From Theocolax elegans (taxonomy: Eukaryota > Arthropoda > Insecta > Hymenoptera > Cerocephalidae): a stretch of 64,000 bases of DNA. The notes below the pieces were generated by a model. It was given only the letters and a program-made list of their open reading frames with translations, ran no database searches and had not been told where the DNA came from. The position numbers and the translations under genes were made by a program. Positions 56,363 to 64,000 of this stretch are shown here, one piece after another. Location of the stretch: assembly GCA_026168455.1 (NCBI GenBank), contig CM047426.1:59790896-59854895 (forward strand), in the 5' to 3' direction. Numbering within the stretch: the stretch's first letter is position 1; every line of letters begins with the position of its first letter.

Positions 56363-57326
56363 TAATTTCCTTTCTTTCTTGAACGTAATTCAAAAATAAT
56401 GCTAGTTATCTACAGATGGTAGATCAATTAGTTCAAATTTAATTACAAGTATTATAATCAGCGCTGTAATCGATTACTGATTAATACGCGCATAAATTTG
56501 AAATTGGGAAAAAATCAAAATTTAATTTTTAATTTGTAAATGGTAAATATATTTTAACAAAGTGCAATAAATATAGACTGGATTATTATTAATTTTTAAG
56601 AAAAAAATTTTTAACAGTAATTGATAATAATGAATGAATCAATGTTAATATAACTTTAAATTATAGAAATATTAAAGTACAAATAATAATATTTATATGG
56701 TTACGTGTTCATTAATTATTTTTTTTTTAGTGGTATTTATAAAAGAATTTTTTTTTTTAATATTATTGACTTAAGTTTGATGTTAATTAATGATATTACA
56801 TTTCGTATAGGATTTATTAATATTCAAATTTTTGCTACACGTCTATGTCATGAATACGGTCAAATTGACACACACTACAAGTGTATAATGACGGGTCGCA
56901 AAAATTTGAATTATAGCTTTACCAACTATCTGTGATAATGACTAGCAAATTTTGTTTTCTGATAAATTTTATTGATATTGACTGCTTTTTGCTTAATTGG
57001 TGTTGTGTGTTCTATTAAATTATTTATTTATTTATTTATTTATTATTTATTAAATAAATTCTATGATGTTATATAAGTACGATTCAGAGAAGAAAGGTAA
57101 AATAAGTTACATAACCTCAATCTTTGTGCAAATTTTAACACTAATGTTTTGCTACTTGCTTTTGCTTTTGATTATAGAGCGACACATTAGAGATACTATG
57201 GAAATTATGAGAAAAGCCACATATGTGCATTAATTTGACCAAATAGTGAGTAATTATATTTAGATATATATATGCAAAATTGTAAAATGCTGGTGTAACA
57301 AATGATTGTTTCAATAAAGGTATAGC

Positions 57327-57360
57327 CTGATGAGGATGGAGGACTTCCATCGAAACGTCG
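57327..57360 (+). ncRNA. Hammerhead-ribozyme-like motif, right arm
   Basis: CTGATGA (57327) then G, a 6-bp stem GATGGA/TCCATC with loop GGACT, GAAAC (57352) and GTC. The core matches the minimal hammerhead motifs reported in Penelope-like elements. ACGT after GAA can form the very short stem III, possibly as a dimer. One extra G sits between core and stem II. Confidence 0.65.
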
Positions 57361-57420
57361 CCAATTAAATAAATTAAATGGTTAGTTCACTAAAAATCGA
57401 TAAAAACGCCTCCTTTTGAA

Positions 57421-58216
57421 TGTTTATTTAAGTCAAAACAGTAAAGGACGTAATGATCAGCATCGATTATTTGTTATAAAAGAAATTTGGACAGGGGATG
57501 TTACATGCCAGGGGAGATTACATAGATTGTTTTTTAAATTTTATTACGTTAACATTCAAAATTTCCACATCGGAATAATACTGTTTTTATGTAGTTACTT
57601 TATCTGAAATTTACTCTATGAATTGGTTTTAAAAAATTTATTAGTTTTCCAATTATACGCTACCAGAGGAATTACATTAAAAAAGGTAACCGCTGAATTA
57701 CCACAAAACATGCCCGTATTTTTTGCTTAACATAATGAAATATTAAAAATAAAATTTTTACCTCTAAAGTAAACCAAATGTTAACAATTTCACCTGGTCA
57801 GAAAACTGTTTTATGTTTACAATTAATTTTAAAGACATTAATCATAACACAGCTATTATTAATAACAAGTTTGTTACAAAGTTCAGCAAGTTCAGTGCAC
57901 TTCAAAAATCAGTAAATGTTCAGATTTTCAACTTGATTTTAATTGTGGTTATCAAAATAAACAATTAAGTTTTGAACCCATTTTTGAAATAAAGAAATAC
58001 GCCTATAATCGCACCAGTTAATATGCGATTATGGCCTTCTTACAGCCAGGGGACGTTACATTTCAAACTTTAAGCAACTTAAACTTGGCAATAAAATCAA
58101 CTTTTATCAAGTTTCACGGCTGACTTAGATTAAATTACATATATTGTGCTTAGAATATATTATTCGTAATTTTATATATGATATAATGGGATATATTTCA
58201 CTATTACACAATTATG
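57421..58216. other. Interior of the ACAT element, no gene
   Basis: Non-coding. Holds four of the five CCAGGGGA..TTACAT words (57491, 57508, 57663, 58046). Confidence 0.6.
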
Positions 58217-58241
58217 CACGTTAGATGATTTTCACCCACAT

Positions 58242-58335
58242 ATCTAAAAGAATTAAAAAATTTGGTTATAGGTAATTCGAAATATAGTACGAATTTTCGT
58301 CAAAACATAAGACAATACAACAATTCTTTAGCTTA
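58242..58335 (+). pseudogene. Helitron H2 fragment, right part
   Basis: Continues the Helitron frame (YLKELKNLVIGNSKYSTNF, then QYNNSLA) up to a stop at about 58336. Matches NNALAFASFG of Helitron H1. Confidence 0.8.
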
Positions 58336-58720
58336 AATTATTATCCTCATTAATGCGTTCATTAATTAATAAAATACTAAAATCAGACAATGTATGTTGA
58401 CAATATTGTAGCAATATGACATTATTCCAACAATATCGCTGCAATATAAAGTGCTGTCTGGGTAGGAATGAATCTATTCCTTTATACCTAATGAGTATTT
58501 TCTTAACCTTGCATTTTTTTAGAAAAGAAAGTTTTGGAAACAAGATTGTACTCTATTCTCATTCAAGGGAAAAAAAATTATAGTGTATTTGGTATTTATT
58601 ACTCAAAATACTATTAACACAAATCACATATTTATATTTTCGGTTTGGAAACTTTACATTTTAACCTTTAGACTACCGAGATTTTAGAAATGAAATCGTC
58701 TTTTAAAAGTTTCTGAATTG
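58336..58720. other. AT-rich stretch, no gene
   Basis: Contains imperfect inverted words around CAATATTGTAGCAATAT (58415-58455). Otherwise unremarkable. Confidence 0.4.
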
Positions 58721-58724
58721 CCAA

Positions 58725-59100
58725 CCTGCTTGAATATGTAAAAAAATTGTCTGTGCCTGAAGACGATGTCTAGGTGGTCAGGGTGACCTCCGGGTCATCT
58801 GGACATCGTCTACTGGTAATTAGTGTGCCACCCTGCTTGAATATGCAAAAAAAATTGTCACTTCCTGAAGACGATGTCCAGGTGGTCAGGGTGACCTCCG
58901 GGTCATCTGGACATCGTCTACTGGTAAGTAGTGTGCCACCCTGCTTGAATATGCAAAAAAAATTGTCACTTCCTGAAGACGATATCCAGGTGGTCAGGGT
59001 AACCTCCGGGTCATCTGGACATCGTCTACTGGTAAGTAGTGTGCCACCCTGCTTGAATATGTAAAAAAAATTGTCACTTCTGAAGACGATGTCTAGGTGG
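58725..59100 (+). repeat. 108-bp satellite, right array
   Basis: About 3.3 units (GGGT-ACCTCCGGGTCATC at 58781, 58889 and 58997; period exactly 108). Each has GACGATGTCCAG and CTGGACATCGTC, a 12-bp stem. Open frames through the array are due to the 108-bp (36-codon) period and are not genes. Confidence 0.92.
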
Positions 59101-59289
59101 TCAGGGTACACCCCATACCACCACCCCTTCCCCCTTCAAATTTTACCCCTTTTAAAAAAGCAACTAAAAACATTAACCCCCAACAAAACATGTGATACAT
59201 CGATTTATCAAAAAATATCGTCACTTCGACAATTACGTCATACAAATAGATTGACATCACAGAAAGGGAGAAAGGTTTTTGATTGAAGC

Positions 59290-59640
59290 AGCTTAATATA
59301 ATATAGATATTTCTTCTCTTCTAGTTTATATTCGGTTTTTAATTTTTGATATTAATTTTAATTTAATTAAATTTGATAGTTGTGCGATATTGATGGAGAA
59401 TTGTGTTCAAACCAATATGCAAACTTAACATTTCTGCGCCTTTTTTTATTGGTAAGATCATGTACTTAGTGTGTTTTATTATTGTTGCCTTATTAATCTG
59501 TGCAAATTGTAAATTTAATGAGTGTTTTTTCGTATAGCCTTGAAAAGGGACAGTTCAAAAAACGTCCGAAACGTCGGCACAAAATAAAAAACTGAGTTCG
59601 TGGAGATCAATTGGAGTTTTATTATTTTTTATTAAATTTA
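59290..59640 (+). mobile_element. PLE-C, Penelope-like element end fragment
   Basis: 59306-59395 matches the tail of PLE-A (28737-28825, reverse). Downstream, CCTTGAAAAGGGAC...GTCCGAAACGTCGG (59538-59577) is a degenerate hammerhead motif (GGAC/GTCC stem, GAAACGTC kept, CTGATGA lost). No ORF. Confidence 0.6.
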
Positions 59641-59698
59641 ATTAAAAATATGTAAAGAATGCAGTAAAAACAAATACTGTTTGACAGTTGTGTACAAT

Positions 59699-59795
59699 AT
59701 CTCTTTCTCTCTCTCTCTCTCTCACATGACAAGTCTTCCATAAGATTATTGATTTTTCGGATAGCCTTGTCACGTGATAGAGAAAGAGAGAGGCA
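59699..59795. repeat. CT/GA microsatellite pair
   Basis: A (CT)n run at 59699-59723 and an inverted AGAGAAAGAGAGAG at 59780. The rest of 59641-60143 is AT-rich with no gene. Confidence 0.8.
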
Positions 59796-60143
59796 TATAT
59801 AGTGTTACAGCTGTTAATGGAAGTGTACACCAGCCACACGTGTGTAGTTCAGTTTTAAGCTATTATAATATCAAGTAGAATTATATATTATATTATATAG
59901 TATCTAAATAAAATAAGTAAAAGAAACAAGTGGTTTATAAAACTGCATGAACAAATTATATCAGATAAGTATTTGCATAACCTTAAATTTATATTTTGTT
60001 TGTGTCAAGAAATTGATTCTTTGTTTCTCCATTTCAGCATAACCAATGTTTCAACACTTAGATATACATTATTTGCAGTATAGGGATAAAATTATATCAA
60101 CAAGTGTTTTCTTATGTTCAGTGTATTTGTGCTTAGTGTGATA

Positions 60144-61139
60144 TTATGTGGTTGAAGTTATTTTATGTGTATTTGTGAAAGTGTCACAAACCTCACTATG
60201 CTCCAGTGGAATAAAAATATCTTTTCCATAAGGTTTGACATCGCACAAAGCTTTATAAGCTTTGGAGTCTCCATCTCCAATATAATTAGCATATTTTATG
60301 CCATAAAGTGATTCAGCTCTTTGAACTACCAGTGTGGTTCGCAGAGCAATTAGTTTGATGTACGTTGTACCATTCTCTATATTCTTCTGTGCCTTCTTCT
60401 GGTCGCAATTCACATGCTCTGCAAATAGATTGCTTTGGAGAAACGTCAATTCCTTTTCCATTCTCATGCAGTGTCAAACTTGCAACACCTTGAAGAGAAT
60501 TGGATCCTCGCTTCCTCCAAAAACTATCATCTGATACACTTATATGGCAATTCTGACTCGTTGAATCATATATTTGCTCGATAGCTGCTTTCATAGACTC
60601 TTTACCAACTTCTTTACAAATATTTTCTATCTCTGTATTAATAATGTCATAATAACTGTGAGAAACTGGACTCGGCAAATCCATATTTCCACAAAAAGTA
60701 ACTAAACCAGCATGCCCATGACCAAGAGTTCTCATTGTGTACACTATACGCCAATTTATTTCATAAGCATTACTTTCTTTTCCAATTTTTCTGCTCGAAT
60801 CAATAATAAATACCTTATAACAGTTTGTATATGTTATTGTTATTTTACTTCCCAAACCTCTCACATCAACTTCAGAAAATTTAACTGTACCATGACAATC
60901 TGACAAACTAAAAATTCTTCTAATATTGGGAAAAGTAGTGATATATCTATAATTCTATTTTGTGTGCTACTTTCTTCAATGGTATCAGTTTTTAACTTTT
61001 TACTTGATCTGGAATGTAGCTTTGGTGTTGTGAATTTCATCGATGTTGATGGAAGTGCATCGTAGTTGGTTCTTACTGATGTTGATAATTTTTATATGAG
61101 CAGATGTACCAGGTATTCTATTCCTTGAGTCTGGCATTT
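60144..61139 (-). pseudogene. Mutator-like transposase-domain protein, frameshifted
   Basis: Starts MPDSRNRIPGTSAH at 61139. It shifts frame near 61010 (KLKTDTIEESSTQNRIIDIS) and again near 60910. The long frame 60906-60313 then carries CHGTVKF, RIVYTMRTLGHGHAGLVTFCG, LPSPVSHSYYDIIN, SDDSFWRKRGSNSL and CSANHTGSS. A further shift leads to YIGDGDSKAY (60467-60144). These are the conserved blocks of the insect Mutator-like transposase domain family (DGSWRKRG, GDGDSKA). The protein would have cut and inserted DNA. It is now broken in at least three places. No terminal repeats were found. Confidence 0.8.
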
Positions 61140-61675
61140 TTTTACTGCTCTTTTTTTGTATAAATTTATAATTAATTTTTTAAAACTAATACAGTTTATA
61201 GTCAAAAATATACTTTTAATTTAAAATCCACTGAGTATTTACTAAACTAATGTAAATACTTTATCAATGAAGACAATATTAACTTCAAATAGAACGGTAC
61301 GTATTTGTGCAGTATATTAGAGTAAAAGGAATCATTTATTTATTAACTGTTAAATTTGAATCGTGTGGTAAAATAGATTTCTACTTTACCCAACTCTACG
61401 CTTGATAGTTGCTTCGTTTAATATACTTGTATGTAAACGTCGAAAACCTCGCAATTATTATTTTAGTTAAATTAAAATAAAATGTTTTTTTTTGCAAAAA
61501 TAATTTTAGAGAAAAAATGTCCATTAATGCTTACTTTATTCAATTATAACTTGCGAAAAAATTTTTTTTTTTTCAAATTTTGGGATAATGTTTTATATAA
61601 GAATTACTTTTAAAAAAGTTAATAAAAAAAAATCGATTTTTTGAGCAGTTAACCCAGGCTTGACCCCTTAACCGT
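61140..61675. other. AT-rich stretch, no gene
   Basis: Poly-T/poly-A rich with no coding signal. It separates the Mutator remnant from a Gypsy-3 LTR fragment. Confidence 0.4.
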
Positions 61676-61963
61676 AAACACTATATTCGGCACCGGATTT
61701 AGTTTGTCCGCCTCGAGCGGCGGATCGGGACGTACTAGTTAGGCAATTGCATAATTTTCGAAAAAGGGATGAGAGTGGGAAACACACGCACACTCTCGCG
61801 CTCTCACCGCTACGTACTATTGCGCGCGTAATTGTACATTTGTACAAAAACAAACAAGTGTAGTCGGTTGGCCTTGACATACGAAAGGCTCCGACGACTT
61901 ACAATTCGCGAATTTAAATATTCTATTCGTCGTGAATAGAATGTGTGACGATTTCCGTCACAA
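61676..61963 (-). repeat. Gypsy-3 LTR fragment
   Basis: Matches about 27352-27642 of the Gypsy-3 LTR, ending CCGTCACA. The other ~740 bp are missing. It seems inserted in, or joined to, another LTR that starts at 62009. Confidence 0.88.
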
Positions 61964-62022
61964 TGTATATAAAAAAAATATTTGTGAAAAAATTGTGAGG
62001 GACGTTACACCCCCACCCTTGG
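61964..62022 (-). promoter_or_regulatory. Polypurine tract and LTR start of the envelope-bearing element
   Basis: On the minus strand CCAAGGGTGGGGG (62022-62010) is followed by TGTAACGTCCC (from 62009). This is a polypurine tract and LTR beginning directly downstream of the envelope gene. It shows the envelope belongs to an LTR retroelement whose body lies to the right of the window. Confidence 0.6.
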
Positions 62023-62097
62023 ATAGGATTCACGAACAACAACCGATTCTCTGAGCTTGATCAAGGACTACTCGCCATTGACCACAGGCAATGTAAC

Positions 62098-63976
62098 TTA
62101 ATTTTTTATGTCTAGGCTGAAAAATGGTTTATCTTCCTGTTCTTTTTGTTCAACTAGTTGGGTTGAATTTCCTTGTCTTGGATATGCTGCTGGTCGAGTA
62201 TATTGGTCGTTCATTTCGATGTCGATAACATTCGGGCGTTCGTCGTTCGTGGCAACATTGGTGTTTGGCTTATTAAGAAATACCAGGAAATGAGCTAAAG
62301 AGGACCGAATTGCTACTAAGAGATGAAGTGACCATCCATAAACTTGGTGTAAGGTATATATGCGCATTATAATGCTTCAAATTAGTTCAAGTACATAAAG
62401 TATGGTGAAAATTGCAAGTACTCCTGCACTGGCTGAACCAAAAGTGATGAATTTGATCCAAATTCGATTTCATGAGTTGTTGTTTATCTTTTCAACGACA
62501 TCTTCAATTAATAATTTTAAAATACTTCCTTCGTGATCAGCTATTGTATGACCTCTTATTTCTCGAGCAATGTCATTTAACAATGGTGGTTTTTCTACTG
62601 GAAACATTATTCTTTCACGCAACCGTTCTAAGTCCTTTTCATTATATATACCGCTTATTGCTAAATCTGCAGCATTTACATATTTCCAAGTGGGTTTGGT
62701 CATTGGTATTATGATTACTGGTACTAAAGCTTCGGTTGGCTGTGACAAGATTTTATATCATGAACTTCCTACGAAGTAGTATGATGGCAATAGTGCATTA
62801 TATGAAATCATTGTTCCTGTTGACTTTAAAATATGTGTTCTTGGTGTGAGATAGTAAGTGTTGTTATTTCTAGTTACTTGCAGTTCTGAATAGCAGTTTT
62901 CGTCATGTTCAACTTCAACTTCTACTGGTATGCACTTGATTATGTGGAGTACTTCTCCAGCAATTACGACCATGTATCCGGGAGCTTTCATGAGGTCATA
63001 TGCAAAATGGTCAGGTGCTTGGGTTGCAATGGAGAAAGAGTTCTTAATCATTTGTCTTTCCAGAGAGCATCTCTGAATCAAAACATCTCGATACAATTGT
63101 TTCATCTGAGAACGGATATGTTTTTCAACATACACGAACTTAGAATTCACGTATGCAAAGATATGAAGATTAGAAACAGATAACTTGGTTTTGCTAGCGA
63201 ATCCTTCTCCTCGGGCAGTTTCGAAAATTACTAATTTAGGGTGTTCTGTTTTGCTAATTGAATATCCACAAACATTTTCTTTTTCTTTTGCGGCCAGAGC
63301 GAAGGTTATATCTTGGGTAGTTAACGAATAAATGATTTGTTGTTGTCCATAACTATTATCATCGATCATTTTGTGTGCAAGATCTTCGTACCAGTAATCC
63401 GTACTGGTGAAAATTACAACTATCTGTTGGGATGGATTTCCAGAATGTATATCCTCCCTCTAAGTTTATACAGCTACCTTCGGACAAGGAACATGTGATT
63501 CCGGAGCGTAAATGAATTTTATTTTCTGCCAGCTTTACACGGGCAACATACTGGTTTAAAGAGATTTTAACAGTACCTTGTACTACTACACTTTCCCAGG
63601 TGCCAAATGCATCTGAGTAACCTGCTCCGTCACATTTTCCTTCTCCATTAAGATATCTCGCAAAAATTATTCCATAACTGGAAGAATTATTTACTTTAAC
63701 ACTACTTATTATATGATTGTTTCCTAGCTTTACGGTTCCTGTTCTATGTAGGGTTTTGCAACTTCCCCTACTTATTTCATAAATAAATTCATTTTCGCCA
63801 TTTAAAACTATTGAAATATGCGAATGCATTCCGCAGTAGTAGACTGTTCGATGGACTTCGAGTTTGCATTGTAGGACAGTTGTCTCTGTGTAGTCGTTAA
63901 TTTGAAGTAGTTGAACGTATGGTTGTGTCACGTTAATTGGATAATCATGTATTTCACATTCTCCCACATCTCTCAA
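62098..63976 (-). pseudogene. Chuvirus-like envelope glycoprotein, decayed endogenous copy
   Basis: Leftward open pieces 63976-63359, 63369-62758, 62748-62470 and 62470-62098, with a frameshift between the first two, breaks near 62755 and 62485, and a stop near 62385. The first piece begins in the middle of the protein (RDVGEC) after an in-frame stop and the rest lies off the window. The ectodomain is Cys-rich with YVQLLQ and YYCGMHSH-type motifs. A hydrophobic segment near 62440-62390 would be the membrane anchor, and the tail is about 80 residues. The pattern fits Jingchuvirales glycoproteins, which are known to be captured by insect LTR elements. Such proteins mediate membrane fusion, but this copy is broken. 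Family assignment is from recalled motifs only. Confidence 0.6.
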
Positions 63977-64000
63977 TCATAAAATCGTCACATTCAGTTG

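Larger units (their letters stand above)
54678..57420 (+). mobile_element. PLE-B, Penelope-like fragment with ~870-bp inverted arms
   Basis: The left arm (54678-55543) and right arm (56547-57420) are nearly perfect reverse complements. Each has one hammerhead-like motif. Between them lies the C-terminal part of a Penelope-like protein. Inverted terminal copies are known for this class. Confidence 0.88.
53853..58237. mobile_element. 4.4-kb terminal-inverted-repeat element with ACAT target duplication
   Basis: Perfect 21-bp ends, GGGTGAAAATCATCTAACGTG at 53853-53873 and its reverse complement at 58217-58237. ACAT is at 53849-53852 and 58238-58241. Excising it restores the Helitron reading frame. 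There is no transposase ORF. Five CCAGGGGA..TTACAT words lie near the ends. It carries PLE-B. The superfamily is not assigned. Confidence 0.85.
52516..59283. mobile_element. 6.8-kb structure bounded by ~230-bp inverted repeats with satellites
   Basis: Left arm 52516-52745 (ATCAAAAACCTTTCTCCC...) is the reverse complement of right arm 59075-59283, about 90 percent by eye. Both arms run into 108-bp satellite units. Inside are a Helitron fragment, a terminal-inverted-repeat element and a Penelope-like fragment. No target duplication was found. It resembles foldback-type elements with repeat-loaded termini. Confidence 0.75.

Noticed and set aside
53853..58237. piggyBac assignment for the GGG-ended element
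   Set aside because: The target duplication is ACAT, not TTAA, and no piggyBac transposase is present.
62009..63976. Envelope belonging to Gypsy-3
   Set aside because: The adjacent LTR starts TGTAACGTCC, not TGTGACGG. The Gypsy-3 LTR piece there is a separate fragment.

Overview
The window reads as insect nuclear DNA, most likely from an ant or other hymenopteran. It is AT-rich and has eukaryotic splice signals. It holds Ty3/Gypsy, BEL/Pao, Penelope-like (PLE) and Helitron elements, a Mutator-like transposase and a chuvirus-like endogenous glycoprotein. I see no rRNA, no convincing complete tRNA, no CRISPR array and no intact host gene. The only candidate single-copy gene is a BED/CGGBP1-like fragment cut by the left edge, and that type is itself transposase-derived. 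This is essentially a heterochromatin-like stack of nested transposons.

Left third (1-25 kb). A degenerate Gypsy element (Gypsy-1, minus strand) keeps gag with many zinc knuckles, a tandem double retropepsin, RT/RNase H and the start of an integrase. The integrase runs into a 28-bp minisatellite. A ~3.35-kb piece (integrase, minisatellite, R1 repeat) is tandemly duplicated (2371-5717 and 5716-9066). R1 also forms a ~1.5-kb palindrome at 1473-3004 and recurs at 24722. A nearly complete 10.5-kb Gypsy-2 (12467-22939, minus strand, GTAT target duplication) is inserted just upstream of Gypsy-1 gag. It shows a GGGAAAC slippery site with a potential pseudoknot between gag and pol. It also carries a third, env-position ORF behind a strong splice acceptor, which encodes a coiled-coil protein with a C-terminal Cys/His cluster.

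Middle (26-50 kb). Gypsy-3 keeps one LTR and pol remnants (26610-28735) and is truncated by a Penelope-like element (PLE-A, 28736-31821), whose ORF is open apart from two stops. From 34815 to 50403 lies a decayed Helitron (minus strand: Ulp1-like protease, repeats, zinc-finger region, HUH Rep, PIF1-like helicase). It is split by a Gypsy-3 solo LTR (35651-36677, AGTG duplication) and by a very young BEL/Pao element (38161-45637). The two 629-bp LTRs of the BEL element look identical, its duplication is GTGAC, and its gag and pol are separated only by TGA-CTAG. A foldback element full of CACGTG palindromes (48873-50338) interrupts the protease end of the Helitron.

Right (50-64 kb). Minisatellites precede a 6.8-kb structure bounded by ~230-bp inverted repeats with 108-bp satellite units (52516-59283). 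Inside, a second Helitron fragment is split by a 4.4-kb terminal-inverted-repeat element with ACAT duplications. That element contains a Penelope-like fragment flanked by ~870-bp inverted arms, each with a hammerhead-ribozyme-like motif. Then follow a third PLE end, a broken Mutator-like transposase gene, a Gypsy-3 LTR fragment, and a frameshifted chuvirus-like envelope gene that runs off the right edge beside a polypurine tract and LTR start.

The genes do not form a host pathway. They work as separate element modules (gag/pol expression, replication initiation, integration), and their interruptions give a clear relative chronology.
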